DNA from: an uncultured Clostridia bacterium
GTDB taxonomy: Bacteria > Bacillota > Clostridia > TANB77 > CAG-508
Direction of reading: 5' to 3'
Assembly: GCA_934184665.1 (NCBI GenBank)
Contig: CAKPSX010000015.1
Location: 1 to 35,943 of the forward strand
Length of the DNA: 35,943 bases
Positions 6,764-15,300 of the stretch are shown piece after piece (the first letter of the stretch is position 1; each line of letters opens with the position of its first letter). The notes beneath the pieces were generated by a model that saw nothing but the letters and a program-made list of their open reading frames with translations, was not told where the DNA came from and did no database searches. The position numbers were made by a program, and so were the translations under genes.

Positions 6764-9599
6764 AGAATCTCATAAAATGTAATGTGGCTTCTTCTACGGT
6801 TTTAGAATTTCTCCATTGTTCATTAGTTGAAGTAATTCTTTCATCAGCTATATACCCTTTTTTCCTTATTGTTGCATATTGAGCTGCTGGTCCTTGTCCT
6901 GACAACTCTGCTATTAAAAATTCTATTTGAGTGTCAACATCTTCCCACGTAGTCTTTTTTTCATTTGTTGCGTAGTTTATCAATGCAGGTTTCCTGTCAA
7001 GCCATTGACACATTCCGCTTGCACCTGATGAAGGATTTACTGCTGTTGGATCTATTGTTTGTCCTCCTCCTGATTCCCATGCTAGATTTCCCATTGCTCC
7101 TGCAACTGCCTCTTCACTAAATCCTGCTGCTCTTAATGAAAACCATACTTTTTCTTCTACTGTATTTCCGTATATTCCTCCATCTACATTGTTAAAATTT
7201 TCTGGGCTAAATATACTAAAGTCAAAATCTATTTCTGCATTTGGGTCAATTGCCTTTTGTATTAATGCTTTTGTTAAATCAATCATTTCCGCAGTGTCTT
7301 CATTTTCTTCTAATATCTCACATAACCAAACTAATGTACCATGATTGGTTAATACTCTATATGCGTTTTCAGATCTTCTTAATGCTTTAACAAAGTTATC
7401 TCCTGTATTAGGGTCTACATCTATTTTTTCTCTTACATCTGATGTTGATCTTTCATATGAATTATTTACACTTGTTTGTTCATTTGTTGTCATATCATCT
7501 GTTTCAGTTATTTCAGTTGTTTCAGTTTCTTTCCTATTCGGAGTATTAATTAATATTTCTTCACCCTCTTTAGCATTAATAAGTTCGTCCTTATCTTTAT
7601 TTTCTTCAAACTTATCAAGTTTGTCTTTTAACTCTGCTTCTGAAAGATTATTTTTTTGTCCTTCCATTATTGTTACATCTTTATTTGTTTCTCCGCTAAA
7701 GTTACTTGCTATATATTTTGTCCATACTTCAACTATCCATGTATTTGCATATGCAATATCATAAGTAGTCATATCTGTTTCTGTTGTAATTGTACTTGTA
7801 TCAACACACTGGAATGTTTTAGTTGTTGGAGTTGATGTTACATTTCCTGATTCATCTGTTGTATTTCTATTTCTAGTAACTGTCCTTGTATAATAATTCT
7901 TCTGTACATCTGTACTTGTATTAACACAGTCATATATACCTATATTAAATTCTGTATTATACGTCAGGTTTGCCACACGCTCTACAAAGTCATAATCCTC
8001 TCCTTCTACAAGAAGTGCCCACAAATACTCAAATGGCATTGTATATTTTTCTGACATTGACTTATAGTTTATACTTGTAATTGATGCTGTATATTCAGTA
8101 AAACCTGCTCCTCCACCTGATGTTTGTTGATATCTTGAATCATATAAACTTTGTATTTCTCCTATGCTTCTATTTCCGTTTTGTGTTGTAAATACTCCAG
8201 TAACTTTATTCCATGTTGCAATTTTAGCATTTCCTTCCTCATCTAATGTAAAGTATTTGAATACATCTCTATTTCCAGATGATTCATATTCTGCATACAT
8301 TTCATCAAACTTTGCACTATCTATATATTTTATTCTGTAATATTCTTGGTCTGTTATATTTGTTCTTGCTCCCCCGCCAGCTTTTAATGCTTGCTCTATA
8401 TTATAATACCATATTTGATATCCATCACTATTTAAGTGGTAGTTACCATAGCCTGCATATTTAGAACTCAAATAGCCCTCTCCATCGAGTAATCCTGTCG
8501 TTGTATCCACAAATATTACATTTCCTTTACTGTCACAATATGATGATATTTCCGCATTATATTGATCAATCTGTGAATTCATTGCTGACGCTGTCGTAGT
8601 ACCCGATGAATATTTTTTTCCTACATGAAATAGTTTTAATACATATAACTGTTTATCTGGATATTTTTCTGTTATAAGATCTATTACCTTTTTCATATTT
8701 TCTATTTCACTAGTAGTTCCATTTAAACCTAACATTAATACGATTGCAGATGCATCGTTTTTCATACTACCAGCTATATCTAGTTTATAAGCACTATTGC
8801 CTGGAAGGAAATTTTTAGGAAATGCTCCATCCTTACAACAAAAGTAGTCTTTGTTTGTACCATACTTTCCTTTTAGCCCATTCATCCAAGAGTCCCCTAT
8901 GTAAAATATCTTACTTGCATCTATTTCTTGTTCAGTTGAATTTTCTTCCTGTTTTTCTTCTTGTTCTTGCTGTTCTTCCTCAGTCTTTCCTGCATTCTCA
9001 TAACTACTCTTAAAATCTACTTCTCCTGTGTTTGCATATCTATAAAATTTAATAACACCATTTGTTTTACTTGCATCTAGTCCGTCTATATAAGGATATT
9101 GTGTAATAAGCTCCGCCATTAATAATTTTTCTAATTGTTCTGGTGTTTTTATATATTTTGAATATTCATCAGATAAACACCACAATATTTCAGCTGATGT
9201 ACAATCATCAAAACTATTTACAGTTTTATTCAATTTTTGGCTTAATCCTAATTTAGCTATTTTGTCTTGTTCACTCATATTGTTTATTTCCTCTTCTGAA
9301 AAGCCTAAATCTGATAAAGCCTGTTTTATTATGGCATCTTTATCTATTGTAATTCCTTCCGCAGGATCCATTTTTACATTACTCGTGTATATATTAGGGC
9401 GACCTTTTTCTTTGTCAGTCCATACCCCTGAATCCTTAAAGAAAAACCAAGTAATTGCTGATATTAATGATGTTACCGCTAATATAATAATTAATATTAA
9501 AACAACTTTAAACACTACAACTCTTTGAATTATTTTTCTTGCTGTATTTTTTGCTCTTCCCCTTATTGGATTTTTATTATCTTCGCTTATTATAATCAC
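6696..9599 (-). CDS. T4SS-associated wall enzyme: SGNH plus tail-lysozyme domains
   Basis: A 967-residue membrane-anchored exported enzyme. After a basic N-terminus comes one membrane helix (about 28-54). An SGNH-hydrolase-like domain (230-408) has GDSW with Ser237, GLNG with Asn293, and YHLNSDGY with His388. The aspartate expected three residues before the histidine is glycine. A long Thr/Glu-rich spacer (about 560-740) follows, then a phage tail-type lysozyme domain (about 810-967) with Glu842 in NLAWESGG. The frame stops inside the last helix of that domain; see the CHAP entry. VirB1-like wall hydrolases open peptidoglycan for T4SS assembly, and fused lysozyme-peptidase enzymes do this in Gram-positive systems. 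An added SGNH esterase-like domain could trim acetyl groups (inference). The start is uncertain: AGGTGAT overlaps the GTG codon at 9597-9599, and no ATG follows nearby. Confidence 0.85.
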   Translation of the reverse strand: MIIISEDNKNPIRGRAKNTARKIIQRVVVFKVVLILIIILAVTSLISAITWFFFKDSGVWTDKEKGRPNIYTSNVKMDPAEGITIDKDAIIKQALSDLGFSEEEINNMSEQDKIAKLGLSQKLNKTVNSFDDCTSAEILWCLSDEYSKYIKTPEQLEKLLMAELITQYPYIDGLDASKTNGVIKFYRYANTGEVDFKSSYENAGKTEEEQQEQEEKQEENSTEQEIDASKIFYIGDSWMNGLKGKYGTNKDYFCCKDGAFPKNFLPGNSAYKLDIAGSMKNDASAIVLMLGLNGTTSEIENMKKVIDLITEKYPDKQLYVLKLFHVGKKYSSGTTTASAMNSQIDQYNAEISSYCDSKGNVIFVDTTTGLLDGEGYLSSKYAGYGNYHLNSDGYQIWYYNIEQALKAGGGARTNITDQEYYRIKYIDSAKFDEMYAEYESSGNRDVFKYFTLDEEGNAKIATWNKVTGVFTTQNGNRSIGEIQSLYDSRYQQTSGGGAGFTEYTASITSINYKSMSEKYTMPFEYLWALLVEGEDYDFVERVANLTYNTEFNIGIYDCVNTSTDVQKNYYTRTVTRNRNTTDESGNVTSTPTTKTFQCVDTSTITTETDMTTYDIAYANTWIVEVWTKYIASNFSGETNKDVTIMEGQKNNLSEAELKDKLDKFEENKDKDELINAKEGEEILINTPNRKETETTEITETDDMTTNEQTSVNNSYERSTSDVREKIDVDPNTGDNFVKALRRSENAYRVLTNHGTLVWLCEILEENEDTAEMIDLTKALIQKAIDPNAEIDFDFSIFSPENFNNVDGGIYGNTVEEKVWFSLRAAGFSEEAVAGAMGNLAWESGGGQTIDPTAVNPSSGASGMCQWLDRKPALINYATNEKKTTWEDVDTQIEFLIAELSGQGPAAQYATIRKKGYIADERITSTNEQWRNSKTVEEATLHFMRFYESPGHKEARICWIYFKSQKST

Positions 9600-9671
9600 C
9601 TTCTTTTTTATCTACTCATTTTAATTATAACATATATTATTTCTTTTTACTATATTTTTCGACCTTTTTCA
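9521..9671. repeat. 151-bp direct repeat, copy 1
   Basis: It matches 11169-11319 without gaps with four differences, all C here and T there on the plus strand, so about 97% identity. It spans the promoter, ribosome site and first 26 or so codons of the wall-enzyme gene. A weaker match continues about 25 bp further after an indel. Confidence 0.9.
9624..9652 (-). promoter_or_regulatory. Extended -10 promoter of the wall-enzyme gene
   Basis: A minus-strand TG-T-TATAAT motif (TATAAT at 9624-9629) has a weak -35 TAGTAA 17 nt upstream (9647-9652). It lies 25 nt before the start codon region, inside repeat copy 1. Confidence 0.65.
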
Positions 9672-9719
9672 TTCCATTTTTCAACAAAGAATTTTTAGCA
9701 TTTTTTACTAGTAAGCAAA

Positions 9720-9752
9720 AATAAAGAAGGTAGCAAGTCTGCCTTCTTTATT
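9720..9752 (-). terminator. Terminator after the second VirB8-like gene
   Basis: A perfect 11-bp stem AATAAAGAAGG (9720-9730) and CCTTCTTTATT (9742-9752) has an 11-nt loop and is followed on the minus strand by a short T run. It separates the gene at 9801-11154 from the wall-enzyme promoter. Confidence 0.8.
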
Positions 9753-9800
9753 TTCTTTATAATTTAAAATTTAATTTTCTTATTCTTATATGAGTAATAT

Positions 9801-11042
9801 TTACATTGAAAATGATATTTCATAATTTGTTCCTTCAGATAATCTTATTAATATTGTTACATCTACCAATTTTGACGTTCCTTCTTTGTCACTAATTTTT
9901 AAATTGCAAATATATACATCTCCATCTTTTTTAGCTGTTGATTCTTTTATAATAGATTCATCATAAAACTTATTATTTAAAAATTCCTTAAATTTATTTA
10001 TATCAGTAAAATTACTGTTTTTATATGTTTCATTTAATTTATTATATACATATTTATAATCTTTATCATTTATTGCATCAACTATTTTTGATATATTCAT
10101 ACTAGCTTTTTTATCATCACTTGCACTATTATATTTTTCAATAAACTCTGGTACATCTACTGTATAAGTATCTAATTGCATTTTAAAATCCATTGTTTGA
10201 TTTTCCTTAATAATATAATAATGATTATTTTGATCTAATGCTACATATCTTGTATATTCACTTCCATAAACATCTACTTGATATTTTTTTATACTAATAC
10301 TACTTATTTTTTGTTTATTATCCTGAACATAACTTGTAAATCCTTGTACACTTCCAAACTTCGCATTTTTATATTCCTCATCCAAAAAATTGTTATATAC
10401 ATATCCTGGAGCAATTAATGATATTCTTTTATATAAACTAATATATTCCAACACCATATCTTGATCTGTCATAGATACATATTGAAAATCATTATTTTCA
10501 TTCAATTTTATTTCTGTTATTGTATCTGTAGTTATATTTATATCATCTATACTCTTTATACCTGATAATGGTTCAATTGAAAAAGATAAATTGTTGTCAT
10601 CAATATTAACAATTAAAAAATTTTCCTGTAACAAAGAATAATCCTCTTGATTTTGAACAATGATATGTACCGCAAATGATTTTATATTATTATTTTCATA
10701 TATTTTTGAAATCTTAGCTATTGATAATAAATAAAGGTCGTTCAATTTATTTATGTTATTAAATAAATTTTCACTATTTATATTATTCTTTTTTACATAT
10801 TGTGTATCTAACATATCATAAACAATGTCAGATATTTCCTTCTCATTATATATTAAAGTAAATTCATTATTTTCATTATATCCATAATATGACGGATTTG
10901 AAAAATTTATTGCATCAAGATATTTTCGTACTGCATTACGTATACCTGCATATTCTTCTCTTTCTATTTCTTCATTTTTTTCTTGTTCATATTTATTTTT
11001 TTCTTCTTCTGTAAAATTTTTTTCTTGTTCCGACTCACTCAT
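9801..11042 (-). CDS. VirB8/TcpC-like candidate (second paralogue), main frame
   Basis: 413 codons encode a soluble, Glu/Lys/Asn/Tyr-rich protein that opens with a highly charged stretch (EEEKNKYEQEKNEE), followed by two or three repeats of a helix-strand domain resembling NTF2-like folds. The first two-thirds align with the protein at 5160-6062; the last 110 residues (after TVDVPEFIEKYN) look like an extra domain. The frame has no membrane anchor of its own, although its paralogue has one. The anchor is encoded immediately upstream in another frame (11035-11154), and removing one A from the A6 run at 11047-11052 joins the two into 450 residues. The likely role is that of VirB8/TcpC, holding the channel together on the outer face of the membrane (inference). 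It has its own copied promoter. Confidence 0.6.
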   Translation of the reverse strand: MSESEQEKNFTEEEKNKYEQEKNEEIEREEYAGIRNAVRKYLDAINFSNPSYYGYNENNEFTLIYNEKEISDIVYDMLDTQYVKKNNINSENLFNNINKLNDLYLLSIAKISKIYENNNIKSFAVHIIVQNQEDYSLLQENFLIVNIDDNNLSFSIEPLSGIKSIDDINITTDTITEIKLNENNDFQYVSMTDQDMVLEYISLYKRISLIAPGYVYNNFLDEEYKNAKFGSVQGFTSYVQDNKQKISSISIKKYQVDVYGSEYTRYVALDQNNHYYIIKENQTMDFKMQLDTYTVDVPEFIEKYNSASDDKKASMNISKIVDAINDKDYKYVYNKLNETYKNSNFTDINKFKEFLNNKFYDESIIKESTAKKDGDVYICNLKISDKEGTSKLVDVTILIRLSEGTNYEISFSM

Positions 11043-11154
11043 TCCGTTTTTTGTCTTTGGTTAAACTAAAAATTAATATTCCTATTGCAACAATAATTAT
11101 TATAAAAGTTATTGTTAGTACAATTATAATTTTTCTTAATTTCTCTTTTCTCAT
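11035..11154 (-). CDS. 39-residue membrane anchor, 5' fragment of the second VirB8-like gene
   Basis: ATG at 11152-11154 follows AGAGGTG by 4-5 nt. The product is a basic N-terminus, one membrane helix (about residues 8-31) and a KDKKRNE end. It closely resembles the start of the paralogue at 6062 (both have KIII... and AIGI in the helix). Its TGA stop overlaps the ATG of the main frame (AATGAGTGA), so either the two are translationally coupled or one base is extra in the A6 run. Confidence 0.75.
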   Translation of the reverse strand: MRKEKLRKIIIVLTITFIIIIVAIGILIFSLTKDKKRNE

Positions 11155-11247
11155 TTAGCACCTCTTCTCTCTTTGAATTATTTTTTTTGTTGTATTTTTT
11201 GCTCTTCCTCTTATTGGATTTTTATTATCTTCGCTTATTATAATCAC
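11155..11247 (-). CDS. 30-codon leader frame, copied head of the wall-enzyme gene
   Basis: This frame lies in repeat copy 2. It reads GTG then 29 codons that match the first 26 residues of the wall enzyme with two changes (IISEDNKNPIRGRAKNT), then diverges and ends in TGC TAA, directly abutting the ATG of the membrane-anchor frame (TAAATG). The end of the leader contains the AGAGGTG ribosome site. It is either a translated leader coupled to the next gene or just a by-product of the duplication. Confidence 0.45.
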   Translation of the reverse strand: MIIISEDNKNPIRGRAKNTTKKIIQREKRC

Positions 11248-11319
11248 CTTCTTTTTTATCTACTCATTTTAATTATAACATATATTATTTTTTTTTACTA
11301 TATTTTTCGACCTTTTTCA
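11169..11319. repeat. 151-bp direct repeat, copy 2
   Basis: The partner of 9521-9671, offset by 1648 bp. It places a second copy of the same promoter, ribosome site and gene head ahead of the second VirB8-like gene. Confidence 0.9.
11272..11300 (-). promoter_or_regulatory. Copied extended -10 promoter
   Basis: TG-T-TATAAT (TATAAT at 11272-11277, minus strand) with the same weak TAGTAA at 11295-11300, identical to the wall-enzyme promoter. It would drive the leader frame and the second VirB8-like gene. Confidence 0.65.
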
Positions 11320-11349
11320 ACCAAAGATTTTCATTTATTTTTATATGCC

Positions 11350-11387
11350 AAAAAAGACCAATAAATTTTACTTTACCAGTCTTTTTT
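11350..11387 (-). terminator. Terminator after the first VirB8-like gene
   Basis: Arms AAAAAAGAC (11350-11358) and GTCTTTTTT (11379-11387) lie 8 nt beyond the stop codon of the gene at 11396. In the minus direction the stem ends in a T6 run. It separates the main T4SS transcript from the copied promoter. Confidence 0.75.
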
Positions 11388-11395
11388 AAGTGTTT

Positions 11396-12358
11396 TTATA
11401 TATTTAGCATTACTTTTTCTCTACTTATCGTCTTATCTTTTGAACCAGTGTAATTCGTAATTATATCTGAAAATACAAGTGATACATTTTTCTGAGAACT
11501 ACTATAACTTCTCATAAATCTAAGTTTTAATTGTGTTGAAGCTCCTTTATTAACTTTTAAAAACTCACTTATTATTTCATTAGTGTAGCAATAATATTTA
11601 ACTGATTTTTCATCTTCTAGATATATTGTTTTTGTACTTTGCATTGAATCAAGTAATATTGTGTTTTCACTTCCATTTTGTACTTGAACTGTATATTCCT
11701 CATAATCCATATAAACATTTTTGCTTATTATTTTATAAGTAATATTATTTTCTGTTTGTTCCTTATTAATATTTTCTTTTTTTATAAAACTATTAATATT
11801 TAGTTTTGTTGAACCATCTTCATCTACCAATGTATAATAATCACGTTTTTTTGTATCTTCTATTTTTCCTGTTGCCATTATATCTGCTGATATGTACACT
11901 GTATATGTATTTCCAAACCAATTTTCTATTGTTGCTGTTTTCTTTATATTTCCGCCAAAATTTTCTTTATAATATAATGTTTCAAATATATTTAAGTTTT
12001 TATATACTTCATCTTTACAATCTTTTGAAAGTAAATTATATGCTTTTTCTGTTTCTCCATTATTGCAATAAGACACAAACTGTTCAATAATATTTTGTGC
12101 ATTTGTTATTTGTTCCTTATCTACTAATTCCCCAGTAACAGCAGATTTCTCTGCTGCTACTGAAGTATTTGTATTTTCCTTATTACTGTCATTATTATTT
12201 TGCTCTGTACTTATTAATGTCCCTTTTTCTTCTTTTTGATTATTAAGTTTTGCAATATAATTCATTAATTGTATTATCAACAATATAAATATTATTAATA
12301 ATCCTATTTTTATTATTTTAGTTTTATTATCATAATAAAATTTTATTAATTTATGCAT
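11396..12358 (-). CDS. VirB8/TcpC-like candidate (first paralogue)
   Basis: A 320-residue protein with a short cytoplasmic start, one membrane helix (about 15-37), a Glu/Asn/Thr-rich linker, a domain of about 100 residues starting at QNIIEQFVSYCNNGETEKAYNLLS, and a second strand-rich domain. The opening helix of the first domain, with cycles of 'FV..CN.GE..KAY.LLS.DCK', is typical of NTF2-like folds seen in VirB8-class and TcpC-class proteins. It lies 18 bp downstream of the VirB6-like gene, so it is in the same transcript, and AGAGG sits 8 nt before its ATG. It shares topology but little sequence with the two other candidates at 5160 and 9801. Confidence 0.65.
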   Translation of the reverse strand: MHKLIKFYYDNKTKIIKIGLLIIFILLIIQLMNYIAKLNNQKEEKGTLISTEQNNNDSNKENTNTSVAAEKSAVTGELVDKEQITNAQNIIEQFVSYCNNGETEKAYNLLSKDCKDEVYKNLNIFETLYYKENFGGNIKKTATIENWFGNTYTVYISADIMATGKIEDTKKRDYYTLVDEDGSTKLNINSFIKKENINKEQTENNITYKIISKNVYMDYEEYTVQVQNGSENTILLDSMQSTKTIYLEDEKSVKYYCYTNEIISEFLKVNKGASTQLKLRFMRSYSSSQKNVSLVFSDIITNYTGSKDKTISREKVMLNI

Positions 12359-12376
12359 ATTATAACCTCTTAACTT

Positions 12377-15300
12377 TTATATTAAATCACTGTCTTTGTT
12401 AAGTCCCTTAATCATATTTCCTATATTAGCCGCTTTTTCTTTACCTGCTCTATCAGATAATTTTTTCATTATAGTGTCATATTTTTCTTGTGTTGTCGTT
12501 GTTTGTGATAATCTTGTAGCAACAATTTTATCTTTAGTTGACAAGTTAAATTTATTTTCTTTGTCAAATTTCATTGCTTTTATAATTAGATTTTCATCAT
12601 TAATATACTCTGTATATTCTGCTGCTTCCATCATTTTTCTATCTATGTCATCTTTCTTCTTTAAGTTAAATTCATCTGCAAATTTTCTTCTTGCTGCAGG
12701 ATCACTTAAGAATTTTTCTTTATCTCTCATCAACTTTTCTTTCTTATATGCATCAGGTCCTAATTGTTTCTTTAAGTTTGCATCCATCTGATTTTGTACT
12801 CTATCAATACCATCAGTAACTGCTCCTTCTAATCTGTCTGTTCCAGCTTTTCCAAATGCCTGTCCTGCATATAAACCAGCACTTGTATATTTTAAAGCAT
12901 TACCTGGGTCACCACTCATAATACCTGCACTTAATCCTAATCCTGCTCCTGCCACTGTAGCTCCAATTCTTCCAAAAGTTTTTAATGCTGGAATTCCTTT
13001 TCCTGCAGCCTCAAGACCTTTTTTAGCTATTAATTTTGGAACTTTCGGTGGTTTCAACGTTCTTGGTTTAGCTCCTCCAATAACTAAAGGTGAACTTAAT
13101 CCATTTGTACCACTTGGTGATAATGTTGAAGGATTTACTCCACTTTCTCTAATTGGTGGTGAAGTTAGTGGTTCTCCTCCTTCATTTCCATTTCCCATTG
13201 GAGGTAGAGTTGGTTCATCTCCCCCTCCATTTCCTATTGGTGATGGAGTTGATCCACCACCTCCTCCATTTCCTATTGGTGATGGGGTTGGTCCACCTTC
13301 TCCTCCGTTTCTTCCAGCATTTCCCGGTGTTTCGTTTCCATAAGTTCCTAATAATTTATCAATTGAGCCAAGTGGTGCTTTTTTACCATTTCCTCCATTA
13401 TCTGCAAATTTTACTTTGTTTGATGATGCTTTTGAACTATTCTTAATTTTTCCTATTGATTGTACTGCTGACATAGCAACAGCTGCACCTGCGGCACCGC
13501 TTAGGAATCCTGCTGTTGTTGTCTTATCAAATCCAAACATCTTTCTTAAGAATTTCTCTGCTGGTGTCATAAATCCAATTGCAATCATACAATATATTAT
13601 GTTATTTCCTGCTAAGTCAAATGCCGAACTTATTAAAACAGTATATAATAATAAGTGGAATGGTTGTATTAATAAGTTAAATATGTATTCCTTTAACCAT
13701 AAGTCAAATGCCTGTGATTTTCCATCTCCCATTTTGTCTAGTGGATACGAAATTGCAACTAATGGTGCAATTATTGTTAAAAATACTATGTATAATAACC
13801 TTTTTGCATATATAAGACAGAAGAACCATGTATAAAATACAAGTACTAAAAAACATATTGCATAACCTATATATAAAGGTGTACCAGATTGTTCTTGTGC
13901 TAACATCCTTGCTTTTCCCATAAGGTTTGTTGTTACATTTAAACTTCCATTACTGCTGACATAACTATCTAATCCTGCTTCTTTTACTCCATTAACAAGT
14001 TCAGTTTTAGGATCATTTACTATAACTGTGTGTAAATTTTGTGCTGATACATTTGCTAATAAATCTACTATTTTTTCTGTAAAATTATTAGCAAAAATCA
14101 TAATATATTGCATTACAAAAACTAAACACATAGCTACAAACCAGTCTATTAGCATTTGTTTATATTTTGCTTTTTCTGATGCAACACTAGATATTAATAT
14201 TCTAATTCCAACATATATTAATATTATCATTAATGATATTACTGCTAAATTCCTTAATGTGTAATACCATTTTCCAACTGTATCTTTTATTTCTAATGCT
14301 GAATTGTTAGCTGATGTTATTATTCTATTTTTACTATTTGCCTCTGTATCTGGTAAACTTGGGTCTTTTAAATAATAATAATATCTTACTTTATAATTAT
14401 TATATTTATCAAGTTCTGTTTGATTCTTCACTTTACCATTTTCATCATATTGTGGTTCAGTAACATTCTTCCATTCATCTATAGTCATATATTCTGTTGC
14501 AGAAGTAACATAACTTGAACCATCTGCACTATTACTATTTGATTTTGAAGCTGCTAATGCGCTAGGCACATTTCCAGTAGATCCTTTTTCAAGATAATTT
14601 TCAACATCTGAAGTACTTGCAGTTGAATTCTTTGCCCTAAAAAATCCCCCTCCAATTGTTGCTATCCCATCAGTGCATACTTCATATGTAACACCATTCC
14701 ATTCAAATGATTTTACTTTTGTTACTTTTCCTCCATCGCCCTTTTTATAAGCCCCTTGTGTTCCATCTTCTTTGGTATATTTTATTTCTTGACCATCATC
14801 TAGTAAAGTGTCATCTATATTAATAGTTCCTTTAAAAGGCTGATCTTTGTTATCTTTAGGACACCAATATATTACAGCTGTATTTGGAACTGCCTTTCCA
14901 GCACCAAGTGCATCATCTCGTGCTTGCTCTTGCTGATTCTTTTGTAATGTTCCTTCATATGCAGCAACTTTGACTGCTTTAGGATTAAATATGTTAACAT
15001 CAAACAATAATACATTTCCTTCAAAAATTTCTTCTGGGCTTATTGAATATGTAGGTATTAATGTTATATCTGGTAAAAATTTCCCCTCCAAAGCAGTATA
15101 TGAAAGTGAAAACGTAGCTCCCAATATAACTAACTGTACAACACCTGCTGCTCCAGCAGCAAACTGTAATATAGCAATTTGTGCTAATATAGGTCCAATA
15201 TAGATTACAGCTAATCCTACCGTAACAGTCGCTAATACTAGTGCAGCTACTAAAAATAAAATATTTAATGATGTGTCAATCGTTACGGCTGATTCTGTTC

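Noticed and set aside
9624..11300. Sequence-independent similarity of AT-rich promoters rather than duplication
   Set aside because: The match extends ungapped over 151 bp, including coding sequence, with only four differences, so it is a true repeat.
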